A DNA stretch of 64,000 bases. Origin: CAZUDO01 sp964618895. GTDB lineage: Bacteria > Desulfobacterota > Binatia > DP-6. Numbering within the stretch: the first letter of the stretch is position 1; each line of letters opens with the position of its first letter. The notes below the pieces were generated by a model. The model searched no databases. It was not told where the DNA came from and was given only the letters and a program-made list of their open reading frames with translations. The DNA lies in the NCBI GenBank assembly GCA_964618895.1, contig CAZUDO010000041.1, forward strand, positions 62,001 through 126,000. The letters run 5' to 3'. Made by a program: the position numbers and the translations under genes. Shown one piece after another: positions 6,909 to 19,200 of the stretch.

Positions 6909-8615
6909 TCAGGCCGGGGCGCTGCGGAGCACGCGTCCCGGGCGCGCGCCGGTGTGTACGCCGTCGCGCATCAACACCTGGCCGTTCACGATGGTGGCCA
7001 GGTAGCCGCGTGCCCGCTGGCTCAGATTGGTGGCGCCGCCGGGGAGATCGTGGCGGATCTCCGGCGCGCACAGGTCGAGCGCGTCGAGGTCGATGACGTT
7101 CAGGTCGGCGAACGCTCCGGGCCGGACGAGGCCGCGTCCGGCGAGGCCCCAGGTGGCCGCCGGGGCGGACGTGAGGCGGCGCACGGCGTCTTCCAGCGCA
7201 AGGGCGCGGCGCTCGCGTACCCAGTACGCCAGCAGGAAGGTCGGTACCCCCACGTCGCACGTTTGGCTGGTGTGCGCGCCGGCATCGCCGAGTCCGGGAA
7301 CACTCAGTGGGTGCGCGATCATGGTGCGGGCGGCGTCCAGGTCCCAGTTGTAGAGCGCGACCATCAGGAGGGCCCGCAGATCGGACGCGACCAGCGCGTC
7401 GAGGATGACCGTGCCGGGGGACACGCCGCGCCGCGCGGCGGTGCCGGCGATGCTGCGCGCGGCAGTGGTCTCGTAGGCACGCACGCCCGTGTCCTCGAGC
7501 ACGAACAGCCGATCGAGGCTCGCCATGCCGGCCATGATCTCACCGTCGGGATCGAGGCTGGCGGCGATCCGGGCGCGCAGCGTCGGCTCTCGGAGGCGAC
7601 GGAGAACTTCGTCCGGCGGCACGTCGAGCAGGTCGCCGGCGGCCGGAAAGAGGAAGAGCGGCGACAGGAGCCCGAAGCCCAGCAGGAGCCCGATCGCCCG
7701 CGGCGCCACCTGCGGTACGAGCGCGACCCCGGGCCCGGTGGCGGCGGCGAGCGCCTCGAGCGACGCGCGCCACTCTTCCGGATACGCGCGCGCCTGTGTG
7801 AGGCCGACGCTCACCGGCCGCCCGCTGGTGCGGGCCAGCTCGATCAGCAGGGGCAGGTCGCGGTCGAACCCGCCGGCCGCCTCGCCGGCGGCGCCGAAGG
7901 GGATCACCTGCAGGACGCCCGCCCGACGCGCCGCCAGCGGTGCCGCCAGCGCGAGCAGCTCGCGCCGGTCGGCGAACGTGCCGGGTACGGCGTCGCCGGC
8001 CGGCGTGCGGTGCATGGTGGTGCGACCGGTCGAGAGGCCGAGCGCGCCCGCGGCCATCGCGCCGTCCACCGCGCGTTGCATGACCGCCAGCTCGGCGTCG
8101 GTGGGGGACGTGTCGAGCGCGCCGCGCTCGCCCATCGCGTACACGCGGAGAGGCGCGTGGGCCACGTATGCGCCGGCGTTGATGCCGAGCCCCGCGTGCC
8201 CGAGCGCGTCCAGATAGCCGCCGAAATCTTCCCATGACCACGACAGCCCGGCGGCCAGCGCCGTACGCGGAATGTCCTCCACCCCTTCCATCAGGAACAT
8301 CAGATAGTCGCGGTCGGCGGGCCGGCAGGGCGCGAAGCCGACGCCGCAGTTGCCGACCACCACCGACGTGATGCCGTGGAAGCAGACCGGGCTGCCGAGC
8401 GGGTCCCAGGTGAGCTGCGCGTCCAGATGGGTGTGGATGTCGACGAAGCCGGGGGTGACCAGCTTGCCGCGCGCGTCGATCACCTCGTCGGCGGGTCCGT
8501 CGTGGCGTCCCACCGCCGTGATGCGGTCGCCGTGGACGACCACGTCGGCGTCGAAGGCCGGAACGCCGCTGCCGTCGACGACCGTGCCGCCGCGGATGAC
8601 GAGGGTGGGGTGCAT
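6909..8615 (-). CDS. N-acyl-D-amino-acid deacylase / amidohydrolase family 3
   Basis: 568 aa TIM-barrel metalloamidohydrolase. Visible markers are the beta-sandwich start (LVIRGGTVVDGSG), the metal-binding HTHLD after TPGFVDI, the cysteine-ligand-like GNCGVGFAP of D-aminoacylases, the late aspartate in GLGDAGAHTSQTCD, and the C-terminal return to the sandwich. Known members hydrolyse N-acyl-D-amino acids, D-glutamate or D-aspartate derivatives, or dihydropyrimidine-like rings; the exact substrate cannot be assigned. It is divergent from the phosphofructokinase gene across 100 bp. Cytoplasmic: no signal peptide. Confidence 0.85.
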   Translation of the reverse strand: MHPTLVIRGGTVVDGSGVPAFDADVVVHGDRITAVGRHDGPADEVIDARGKLVTPGFVDIHTHLDAQLTWDPLGSPVCFHGITSVVVGNCGVGFAPCRPADRDYLMFLMEGVEDIPRTALAAGLSWSWEDFGGYLDALGHAGLGINAGAYVAHAPLRVYAMGERGALDTSPTDAELAVMQRAVDGAMAAGALGLSTGRTTMHRTPAGDAVPGTFADRRELLALAAPLAARRAGVLQVIPFGAAGEAAGGFDRDLPLLIELARTSGRPVSVGLTQARAYPEEWRASLEALAAATGPGVALVPQVAPRAIGLLLGFGLLSPLFLFPAAGDLLDVPPDEVLRRLREPTLRARIAASLDPDGEIMAGMASLDRLFVLEDTGVRAYETTAARSIAGTAARRGVSPGTVILDALVASDLRALLMVALYNWDLDAARTMIAHPLSVPGLGDAGAHTSQTCDVGVPTFLLAYWVRERRALALEDAVRRLTSAPAATWGLAGRGLVRPGAFADLNVIDLDALDLCAPEIRHDLPGGATNLSQRARGYLATIVNGQVLMRDGVHTGARPGRVLRSAPA

Positions 8616-8715
8616 GGCCGTGGCAGGCCTAGCACGCGGGCGTCAGGTCGCCAACGCCGGCGGCAGCCGATTGCCCCGCCGGCAGGAGGGATGAGATGGT
8701 GCACGGGGGGCAGAG

Positions 8716-9816
8716 ATGGACATCACGCGCATCGCGATCAACACCGGAGGCGGGGACGCTCCGGGCCTGAACGCCGTGATCCGGGCGGCGGTGGTGTCTG
8801 CGCTCAATCGCGGCTGGGAGTGCTTCGGTATCCGTGACGGGTACGACGGCCTCTTGTCTCCCCGGGAGTACCCGGAGGGTGGCGTGGTGCGGCTCACGCG
8901 CGAGGGCGTGAGCGGGATCACACACCGCGGCGGCACCATCCTGGGAACCACAAACCGCGGCAACCCGCTCAAGTACCCGACCAAGGACGCGAGCGGGGGG
9001 ATCGTCGAGCGCGACCGCTCCGACGAGGTCCTGGCGGCGTTCCGGGCGCACGGACTCGACGCGTTGATCGCCGTCGGCGGCGACGGGTCGCTCAGCATCG
9101 CCGATACCCTCGCGCAGAAGGGCCTGCCGGTGATCGGGGTGCCGAAGACCATCGACAATGACCTGAACGAGACCGTCGTGACGTTCGGATTCGACACCGC
9201 CGTGTCGTTCGCGACCGAGAGCCTCGATCGCCTCCACTCCACGGCCGAGGCGCACCGGCGGATCATGGTGGTGGAGGTGATGGGTCGGTACGCGGGCTGG
9301 ATCGCGCTCCACGCCGGCGTCTCCGGCTCGGCCGCCGCCATTCTGATCCCCGAGATCCCGTACGACCTGACCAAGGTCGCGGCGGCGATCCAGGAACGGG
9401 CCAGACGCGGCCGCCACTCCGCCATCGTGGTGGTGGCCGAGGGAGCGATGCCCAAGGGCGGTGCGGCCTCTGTGATCGCGCGTGAAGTGGGGAGGGCGGA
9501 GCGTCTCGGTGGGGTCGGGGAGGCGGTCACGAAGGAGCTCCAGGCGCTCACCGGGCAGGAGGCGCGCACGGTGGTCCTGGGCCACCTGCTCCGCGGCGGC
9601 ACGCCGACGACGTTCGACCGCCTGATCTCGCTTCGCTTCGGCGCGGCCGCGGTACGGGGCCTGGCCGAGGGCCGGGTGGGGACGATGGTCGCCCTGGATC
9701 CCCCGACGGTGCGCTACGTGCCGTTGGCGCAGGCGACTGGGCGCATGAAGGTGGTCCCGTTGGACTGCGACACGATCGTGACCGCCCGGGACCTGGGCAT
9801 CTCGTTCGGGGACTGA
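8716..9816 (+). CDS. pfkA: 6-phosphofructokinase with a mixed ATP/PPi signature
   Basis: 366 aa, phosphorylating fructose 6-phosphate at C1. The motifs are NTGGGDAPGLNAVIR (phosphoryl-donor loop), GGDGSLSIAD, PKTIDNDLNET (catalytic TIDND aspartates), VMGRYAGWIA and VLGHLLRGGTP. The two donor-discriminating positions are split: glycine in GGDG as in ATP enzymes, and lysine before TIDND as in PPi enzymes. This combination is typical of group III, mixed-substrate or long-type PFKs of actinobacteria and other lineages, so the phosphoryl donor cannot be fixed by eye. The start ATG has GGGGGG six bases upstream. Confidence 0.93.
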   Translation: MDITRIAINTGGGDAPGLNAVIRAAVVSALNRGWECFGIRDGYDGLLSPREYPEGGVVRLTREGVSGITHRGGTILGTTNRGNPLKYPTKDASGGIVERDRSDEVLAAFRAHGLDALIAVGGDGSLSIADTLAQKGLPVIGVPKTIDNDLNETVVTFGFDTAVSFATESLDRLHSTAEAHRRIMVVEVMGRYAGWIALHAGVSGSAAAILIPEIPYDLTKVAAAIQERARRGRHSAIVVVAEGAMPKGGAASVIAREVGRAERLGGVGEAVTKELQALTGQEARTVVLGHLLRGGTPTTFDRLISLRFGAAAVRGLAEGRVGTMVALDPPTVRYVPLAQATGRMKVVPLDCDTIVTARDLGISFGD

Positions 9817-9824
9817 ATGCCCCG

Positions 9825-10358
9825 TCAGGCCTGGGTGGTCCGGGCGCCGAAGTGCACCTCCAGCGCGCGCATGTACGGCACGCACGGCCGGCGCGCCTTC
9901 ACGGCGTCGCGTGCCGCCGCCAGCGTGAGCCCCTCGGCCGCGTGCAGGTAGGCGATCGCGGCCGTGGGGGCCCGGTTGAAACCCGCGTTGCAGTGCAGGT
10001 AGACGCGCTCACCGGCGTCGATCAGGCGCGCGAGCAGGGTGACGATGTCGTCCAGGCGGAGCCGCAGGTCGACGCCGTTCCCGTCGGGAATCGGGATGCG
10101 ATGAAAGCCGATGCCGTGGGTGGCGTACGCCGTCTCCAGACGCGCCAGCCGCACGCCCTTGCTGGCGAGATCGGCATCGTCCTGCAGGCAGAGGACCGCC
10201 GTCACGCCATGCTCCGTCCGCAGCCAGCCTGCGTCGGCCGGGGTCGGATACTCGCCGACGAGGAGCGCCGGACGGATGACCGCGAACCCGGGGCGTGTCC
10301 CGGTGCGGGCGCCGCCGAGGAGGCCGAGCCACTCGTCGCCGCCGCTCTTGCTGGACAT
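9825..10358 (-). CDS. dual-specificity / tyrosine-type protein phosphatase
   Basis: About 177 aa with the cysteine phosphatase signature HCNAGFNRAPT (HCx5R, catalytic Cys near residue 123 and Arg near 129), the general-acid loop IPIPDGNGVDL just before it, and the AIAYLHAAEGLTLAAA helix. It is the single-domain, DSP-like type related to archaeal and bacterial small phosphatases that act on phosphotyrosine, phosphoserine or phosphorylated metabolites. The ATG at 10358 is preferred over the GTG at 10364. It is convergent with pfkA (8-bp gap) and divergent from the glutaredoxin-like gene across about 40 bp. Confidence 0.82.
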   Translation of the reverse strand: MSSKSGGDEWLGLLGGARTGTRPGFAVIRPALLVGEYPTPADAGWLRTEHGVTAVLCLQDDADLASKGVRLARLETAYATHGIGFHRIPIPDGNGVDLRLRLDDIVTLLARLIDAGERVYLHCNAGFNRAPTAAIAYLHAAEGLTLAAARDAVKARRPCVPYMRALEVHFGARTTQA

Positions 10359-10398
10359 GCGCACGCGTTCGCTCTAGCACGTTCGCGAGGGAGGACCC

Positions 10399-11115
10399 AT
10401 GGCGATGATCGACAACGTGACGTCATTCGTGGCGAGCGTCATCCGGCTGGGACGGGGGCTGTCACTCGACGCGGGCGCCGCCGGCCGTGCGGCACCGGCC
10501 CGGCCGCTCGAGCTGTACGACTTCGAGGCGTGTCCCTACTGCCGGAAGGTGCGCGAGGCGCTGACCGAGCTCGACCTCGACTACGTCACCCATCCCGTCG
10601 CCGGCGGGAGCCCGCGCCGCGAGGAGCTGGTGCGCCTGGGGGGCAAGATGCAGGCGCCGTACCTGGTCGACCCGAACACCGGCACGAGGCTGTACGAGTC
10701 GGCGGACATCGTGGCCCACCTGCGCATCACCTACGGGGGACCCGGGTCGCCGTGGGGGTTGCCCACCCTGGTCGATACGCTCACCTCGGCGCTCGCCAGC
10801 GCGGTCCGCCTGGGACGCGGTGGGCGGGCGCGGCCGGCGGCCGCCCGGCCGGCGCTCCAACGCCTCGTCCTCTACAACATGGAGGGCTCGCCCTATTGCC
10901 GCAAGGTCCGCGAGGCGTTGGCCGAGCTCGACCTGGAGTACCTGGCTCGCAACCTGCCCAAGGGAAGCCCCAAGCGGGACGAGCTCCGCCGGCGCGGTGG
11001 CAAGGTGCAGGTGCCGTACCTGATCGACCCCAACACGGGGCGCGAGCTGTACGAGTCGGACGACATCGTCGCCTACCTGACGGCACAGTACGGCGAGGCG
11101 GCCACCATAGCGTGA
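10399..11115 (+). CDS. tandem glutaredoxin/GST N-terminal-like domain protein
   Basis: 238 aa made of two homologous thioredoxin-fold domains (~36-112 and ~153-232). Each has the order beta strand, xPYC, REAL(T/A)ELDL, then APYL/VPYL before DPNTG and YESxDIV, as in glutaredoxins and GST N-domains. Domain 1 has a full CPYC dithiol (C45, C48). Domain 2 has SPYC (S164, C167), keeping only one cysteine. No GST alpha-helical C-domain is present. Each domain is preceded by a similar SAVRLGRG-like helix, so the duplication includes the linker. A clear ribosome binding site (GGGAGG) lies before ATG 10399. Probable role: glutathione-dependent thiol or peroxide chemistry; partner unknown. Confidence 0.8.
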   Translation: MAMIDNVTSFVASVIRLGRGLSLDAGAAGRAAPARPLELYDFEACPYCRKVREALTELDLDYVTHPVAGGSPRREELVRLGGKMQAPYLVDPNTGTRLYESADIVAHLRITYGGPGSPWGLPTLVDTLTSALASAVRLGRGGRARPAAARPALQRLVLYNMEGSPYCRKVREALAELDLEYLARNLPKGSPKRDELRRRGGKVQVPYLIDPNTGRELYESDDIVAYLTAQYGEAATIA

Positions 11116-11170
11116 GCGACCCTGGAAAAGCGCGGCGCACAGTGGCACTCTCCCGCCCCGAGCGCCGGTC

Positions 11171-13612
<2,442 letters not shown>

Positions 13613-13625
13613 CCGCCAGCGCCCG

Positions 13626-15179
13626 GTGATTGGCGACGCCGAGATCCGGGTTCCGGTGGAGGCGCTCGCCGATCCCGAGGCGCTCGCGCACCTGGTGGCC
13701 CGCCGCCTGGGCGTCGCGTCGGGTGACCTGACCCATGTTGCCGTGGTGCGCCGCGCGCTCGATGCCCGCACGCCGCCGCCGGTGTGGGTGGTGCGGGTGC
13801 GCGCGTGGGTCGGCGAGCCGTTCCGGCCCGAGCCGTTGCGCGTGCCGGCCTGGCGCGACGTGCGGACTGCGGCGCCGATCGTGGTCGTCGGCGCCGGCCC
13901 GGCGGGGTTGTTCGCGGCTCTCCGGTTGATCGAGCTCGGCGTGCGCCCGATCGTCCTCGAGCGCGGCAAGAACGTGCGCGCCCGCCGCCACGACGTGGCA
14001 CACGTCTGCCGCGGAGGCCCGGTCGACCCCGACAGCAACTACTGCTTCGGCGAAGGGGGCGCGGGCACGTTCTCGGACGGCAAGCTCTACACCCGCGCCA
14101 CCAAGCGCGGCGAGGTGCGGCGCATCCTGGAGATCCTGGTGCATCACGGTGCCCCGGCCGACATCCTGGTCGACGCCCATCCGCACGTCGGCACGAACCG
14201 CCTGCCGCAGGTGGTGGAGGCGCTGCGCGCGACCATCGTCGGCTGCGGCGGTGAGGTGCGCTTCGGTGCGCACGTCACCGACCTGTGCGTGGCGGGCGAG
14301 TGTGTGACCGGCGTGGTCACCGCCGACGGCGTCCGGATCGAGGCGCGCGGGGTGATCCTCGCCACCGGCCATTCGGCGCGCGACGTGTACGAGTTGCTGT
14401 GTCGCCAGGGCCTCGCGCTCGAGCCGAAGCCCTTTGCCGTCGGCGTGCGCGTCGAGCACCCGCAGGCGCTGATCGACGCCATCCAGTACCACTGTACGAC
14501 GCGGTCGCCCGCGCTCCCGCCGGCCGCCTACCGCATCGCACAGCAGGTCGACGGACGGGGCGTGTTCTCCTTCTGCATGTGTCCGGGCGGAGTCATCTGC
14601 CCGGCGGCGACCGGGGCTGAGGAAGTGGTCGTGAACGGCTGGTCGCCGTCGAGCCGTCAGCTGCGCTACGCCAACTCCGGCATCGTGGTCGAGGTGCGAC
14701 CGGAAGATCTGGCGCCGCATGCCGCAGCGGGAGCCCTGGCGGGCATCGCCTTCCAGGCCGCCCTCGAGCGTGCGGCCTGGGAGGCCGGGGGCGGGGCGCT
14801 GGTGGCGCCCGCCGCGCGCCTCGCCGACTTCGTCGCCGGAACGCCGTCGGCCGATCTGCCGGCATGCTCGTATCCGCCCGGCGTGCGCGCAGCGGACTTC
14901 GCCGCCGTGCTGCCGCCCGCCATCCACTCGGCACTGCGCAGTGGGCTCCGCGCCATCGGCCGGCGGCTGCGCGGCTACCTCACCAACGACGCTGTCGTGG
15001 TCGGGGTCGAGTCGCGTACGTCCTCGCCGGTGCGCATCCCGCGCGCCCCGACCTCGCTGATGCATCCGCAAGTGCGTGGGCTCTATCCATGCGGAGAAGG
15101 GGCCGGCGCGGCGGGCGGGATCATGTCGGCCGCCATGGACGGCGAGCGCTGCGCGAGTGCGCTTGCGGCCGCGCGCTGA
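13626..15179 (+). CDS. FAD-dependent dehydrogenase (COG2509-like)
   Basis: 517 aa. An N-terminal ~80-residue alpha/beta domain precedes a Rossmann dinucleotide fold (IVVVGAGPAGLFAALRLIE). Next comes the family-specific block NYCFGEGGAGTFSDGKLYT, an ILATGHSARDVYELL substrate/FAD segment, SFCMCPGGVICPA, and the C-terminal GLYPCGEGAGAAGGI FAD motif. These match the uncharacterised FAD-dependent dehydrogenases often annotated as glutathione-reductase-like or YgfK-like. The reaction is unknown. GTG start; it follows tex by 13 bp. A hairpin (15183-15190 with 15208-15215) just after the stop could end the transcript. Confidence 0.85.
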   Translation: MIGDAEIRVPVEALADPEALAHLVARRLGVASGDLTHVAVVRRALDARTPPPVWVVRVRAWVGEPFRPEPLRVPAWRDVRTAAPIVVVGAGPAGLFAALRLIELGVRPIVLERGKNVRARRHDVAHVCRGGPVDPDSNYCFGEGGAGTFSDGKLYTRATKRGEVRRILEILVHHGAPADILVDAHPHVGTNRLPQVVEALRATIVGCGGEVRFGAHVTDLCVAGECVTGVVTADGVRIEARGVILATGHSARDVYELLCRQGLALEPKPFAVGVRVEHPQALIDAIQYHCTTRSPALPPAAYRIAQQVDGRGVFSFCMCPGGVICPAATGAEEVVVNGWSPSSRQLRYANSGIVVEVRPEDLAPHAAAGALAGIAFQAALERAAWEAGGGALVAPAARLADFVAGTPSADLPACSYPPGVRAADFAAVLPPAIHSALRSGLRAIGRRLRGYLTNDAVVVGVESRTSSPVRIPRAPTSLMHPQVRGLYPCGEGAGAAGGIMSAAMDGERCASALAAAR

Positions 15180-15182
15180 GCG

Positions 15183-15215
15183 GCCTCGTCACAAATCTGG
15201 CCGCAGCGACGAGGC
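15183..15215 (+). terminator. candidate hairpin after the tex-FAD dehydrogenase pair
   Basis: GCCTCGTC (15183-15190) pairs with GACGAGGC (15208-15215) as a perfect 8-bp stem with a 17-nt loop, three bases after the dehydrogenase stop codon. No T tract follows. Confidence 0.4.
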
Positions 15216-15265
15216 TACGTCGGTGGCGCAAGCGGGCGCGGTGACGTTCGCTGGACGGGGACGCA

Positions 15266-15281
15266 TGGCATGGGGGTTGCT
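15266..15281 (+). promoter_or_regulatory. sigma-54-type -24/-12 promoter match
   Basis: TGGCATGGGGGTTGCT fits the sigma-54 consensus TGGCAYRNNNNTTGCW at every specified base. The expected transcription start is about base 15292, only a few bases before the HTH gene ATG at 15296, which would give an almost leaderless mRNA, or point to a downstream start such as GTG 15317. A chance match is possible, since no enhancer-binding protein gene lies nearby. Confidence 0.35.
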
Positions 15282-15295
15282 CCCCGTCACAGGGT

Positions 15296-16141
15296 ATGGA
15301 AACCCCTCCGGGACACGTGATCCGCGCGCTGCGCGAGGGACTGCACCTGAGCCAGGCCGAGCTGGCGCGCGCCCTCGACTGGTCGCCGTCGACCATCTCG
15401 GCGTGGGAGCGCGGCCGGAACGAACCGAGCCGCCTCGCCTTCAAGATCATCCTGGCGTTCGCGGAGGGGCGCGGCGTGCGCTACCGGGCGAAGGTGGCGT
15501 CGACGGCGCTGGTGCCGATGGCGCGGGCGCCGATGGCGCTGCCGTCGACGGTGGTCGTGGCCGGGGAGCGCCTGCTGCCGGTTCGCACCGAACCCGCGCG
15601 CTGGGAGCAGCCGCGCGAGCGGCGGGTGTCGCTGACCGCGGCGCGCCCGGGTTGGAGCGCGGAGGCGACCTTCCGCGTCTCGCGCCCTGCCGGGACCGCG
15701 GGCGAACGGCGCGGGGTCGGCGGCGCCGTCGGCGCGCTCGGCGTAGTGGCGGCGACGGTGTGTGCGGCGCTCGTCGTCGGCCTGCCGGGCGCGACCCGGG
15801 ACATGCCCGCGCCAGCGGCAGTCGATCGTCCGGCGGCGGCGTATGTGCGCGACGCGGCCGTGCGGTCCGCGGGCGCCGTTGCGGTGGCGGAGGCGGGCCC
15901 CGCCGCCGAAGCAATGATGCAAACGGCGACCACCCCGACGGCCCGGCTCGACGGCCTCCTGCTCGTCGGCGACCGCCACCGCGCCACCTTCCGCACCGGC
16001 GTCGCGTCGGTCACCGTCCCCGAGGGGAGCCAGCTCGGTGCGCAGCGCGTCGCCGCCATCGCCCCGGACCGCGTCGAGCTGGTCGGCCCGGCCGGCGAGA
16101 CGCGGACGGTGCGGCTCGGCCACGGCGCGGCGCTGGAGTAG
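15296..16141 (+). CDS. membrane-anchored XRE-type HTH protein with a C-terminal GspB/GspC-like domain
   Basis: 281 aa. Residues ~8-62 are an XRE helix-turn-helix (LSQAELARALDWSPSTISAWERGR). A low-complexity linker, one hydrophobic segment (VGALGVVAATVCAALVVGL, ~143-161) and an Ala-rich stalk follow. A small beta-rich domain ends the protein (LDGLLLVGDRHRATFRTG to VELVGPAGETRTVRLG), resembling the HR/PilP-like domain of GspB, GspC or PilP. The layout (cytoplasmic DNA-binding head, one TM, periplasmic beta domain) recalls RodZ, but the periplasmic part looks secretion-related. This suggests a one-component envelope sensor or a secretion/pilus assembly factor. The secreted SBBP protein gene follows. 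Confidence 0.65.
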   Translation: METPPGHVIRALREGLHLSQAELARALDWSPSTISAWERGRNEPSRLAFKIILAFAEGRGVRYRAKVASTALVPMARAPMALPSTVVVAGERLLPVRTEPARWEQPRERRVSLTAARPGWSAEATFRVSRPAGTAGERRGVGGAVGALGVVAATVCAALVVGLPGATRDMPAPAAVDRPAAAYVRDAAVRSAGAVAVAEAGPAAEAMMQTATTPTARLDGLLLVGDRHRATFRTGVASVTVPEGSQLGAQRVAAIAPDRVELVGPAGETRTVRLGHGAALE

Positions 16142-16288
16142 CACAGATCGCAAGTGGCGGTCGCGCGGCGGGCGTGCGGTGCGCAATCGCAACCCGCGCG
16201 ACGAAGAGGATGGCTCGCGGCATGCCGAGGTGTTACACGGAGTGGGTAACTCCCACCCGTCGATGCACATGTCGGCTCCGGAGGTCGC

Positions 16289-19200
16289 ATGATCATCCCC
16301 TCGACTGCGCGCCGCACCCTCCTTGCCGCCGCTCTCGCCCTCGCATCGGAGGCGCTTTCGGCGGAGCTCCCGCGCGCGTGGGCCGCCGCGTCTCCCAGCC
16401 GGGCATCCGTCGCAGCCCGCCTACCCGCCGCCTTTCTCGAGAACCGCGGCCAGTGGCCCGGCCGCGCCCGCTTCGTCCTCTGGAAGGGAACGGCCACGGC
16501 CTCCTTCGACGAGCGCACCATCACGCTCCACTTGGGCGACCCCGGCTTGGTGTCCGTCCCGCTGACTTTCGAGGGCGCCACCGAGCGCGCGACGCTTACC
16601 CCCGAAGGGCAGCGGCACGGGCGCTACAACTTCTACCTGGGCGATGATCCGGCGCGCTGGCGGACCGATGTGTCCGCCTACAGCGGCCTCCTGTATCGGG
16701 GACTGTACGACGGCGTCGACGTGCGCGTGCGCGAGGAGAGCGGCCGGCTCGAGTACGACGTCCTGCTTGCCCCCGGTGCGGACCTGGGGCGGGTCGTGGT
16801 GCACGCCGCCGGCGCCTCCCGCCTGACGCTCGACGCCGACGGCACGCTGGTGCTCGAGACGCCCGCTGGCCCCGTGCGACAGACGCCCCCCGCCACGTGG
16901 GAGGTGCTGCCGAGTGGCGAACGCCGCCCGCTCGCGTGCCGCTTTCGCCTGCTCGACGGCCAGCGCTTCGGCTTCGATGCCCCCGGGCGCGACCGCACGC
17001 TCGCCCTGGTGGTCGACCCGGGCCTGGTGTGGTCGACGTTCCTCGGCGGCTCGAACGGGGACTGGATCCGTGACGTGGCGGTCGCGGGCGACGGCTCGGG
17101 TGACCTGCTCGTCTTCGGTGCGTCGTCGTCCACCGACTTCCCCGTCATCCCCGTCGCCCCCGGCGGCCAGCCGCTGTTCGTCCTGCGGGTTGCCGCTACG
17201 GGGGACGGTGTCGAGTACGGGACCATCGTTGCCCCCACCACCGGGACCACGTGGCTGACCCATCTCGTCTCCGACCCAGCCGGTGGCGCGCTGTTCGCCG
17301 GCAACACCAGCGACGGCGGTTTGCCGACCACGCCTGGCGCGTACCAGCGGACGTTCGCGGGTGACGTGGACGCGGTCATCGGACGTCTCGACGCGGCCGG
17401 CCACCTGACCTTCCTCACCTACCTCGGGAGCCCGGGCCGCGACGGCGCGGGCGCGATCACGCTCGACTCCGCCGGGGCGATCCTGGTCGCCGGCACCACC
17501 AACTCGACCGCCTTCCCCACCACGCCGGGTGCGTACGACCGCATCTTCAACGCCCCGCCGCCGGGCGACGCCACGGCCTATCCGCAAGACGTGTTCCTCG
17601 CCCGCCTGAGCCCGGATGGCAGCCAGCTCACGTACGGCACCTACTTCGGCGGACAGACGTACGAGTTCCCGGTCGACGTGGTGGCCGATGCGAACGGCGT
17701 CGTCACCATGGTCGGCGGCACCACCTCGTCCGCGACCGGTACCGACATGCCGGTCACGGCCGACGCCTTCGATCGTACCTGGAACGGCGCCGAGGACGTG
17801 TTCCTCGCCCGCTTCCGTCTCGACGGCGCCGGTGCTGCGGACCTGCGCTACGCGACCTTTCTGGGCGGAATAAACCTCGAAGAGACGGGTGGTGTGGCGC
17901 TCGACCCCACCAACCCCGAGCTGGTGACGGTGGCGGGCTATTCGTGGTTCGACGTCTTCACGCCGCCGTTCTTTCCGACTACCCCCGGGGTCGTGAAGCC
18001 GACGCTGACGCCCGTCTTCCCGCCGAGCGCGCTCTTTCCGCACGTGAAGACTGGTTTCGTCGCCCGATTCCGCTTCCCGGCGAGCGGCCCGGGGACTCTC
18101 CTCTGGTCCTCGTTCGTCGGCGGCAACGTCAACGATGAGCTGACGGACGTGGTGGTCGACGAGCTGGGGACGGTGATCGTCGTCGGCGGCACCGAGTCGT
18201 TCGACCTGCCGACGACGCGCGGCGCCTTCGACCGCACGCACGCTGGCGGCGACGACTGCTTCGTCTGGCGGCTGAGCGGCGACGGCACACAGCTCCTGTA
18301 CTCGACCTACCTCGGAGGCGGTCGGACGGAGTGCCGGGCTCCAGACGAGCCCTCCCACATCGTGGCCGCGGGCGGCGACACGGCTGTGGTGGTCGGGATG
18401 ACGAACTCGGCGGACTTTTCCACCAGCGCGGGCGCGTTCGACACCACCTATGCCCCCGGGCCGCCTGGCTTCGTCCCGCCGCAGGACGGCTTCCTCACCA
18501 AGCTCCATCTGGTGGCCGACGCGAGCGGCGACCTCACCGTGGGGACTCCGGTCCTCGCGAGCCCGGCCAACGGAGCCACCTTCCCCGGCACGGGGACGGT
18601 GCGGCTGCGCTGGAGCGCGCTCGCCGATCCGTCCGGGATCGAGGCCTACAACGTCCAGGTCTCCACTCGCTCCGACTTCGCACCGAACTGGGTCCAATAC
18701 CGCGGGGCCGTCACGACGCCGGAGTTCGTGGTGCCGTCGCCCGCGCTCACGACGTGGTTCTGGCGCGTGCAGGCGGCGGACCGCGCCGGCAACCTCGGTG
18801 CCTGGTCGGCGGCTCGGTCGTTTGCCACCGGCGTTGCAGGGGCGCCGCCGGCCCTGTTCTTTCTCCAGCTCGAGACGCCGCGCGTGAACGGCGGCCGCCA
18901 GGCCACCGGAATCGTCTTCCTCACTTTCGGCACCGTGGCGCCCGCGGGCGGGGTCGTGGTCGCCCTCCGGAGCGACGACCCGGCGGTCGCGACGGTGCCG
19001 TCCACGGTCACGATCCCGGCGGGAGCGAACAGCGCCCGCTTCCCGATTGCGACCTCGGTCGTGGCGGCTACCACGTCGGTGACGATCACCGGCGAGCTCG
19101 GGTTCGTCCAAACGGGGGTGCTGACCGTCGAGCCCCCGAACGTCACGCTGCTCGCGTCGCTCACGTTCACGCCGGGGACCGTGCCCGCCGGGACATCGAC

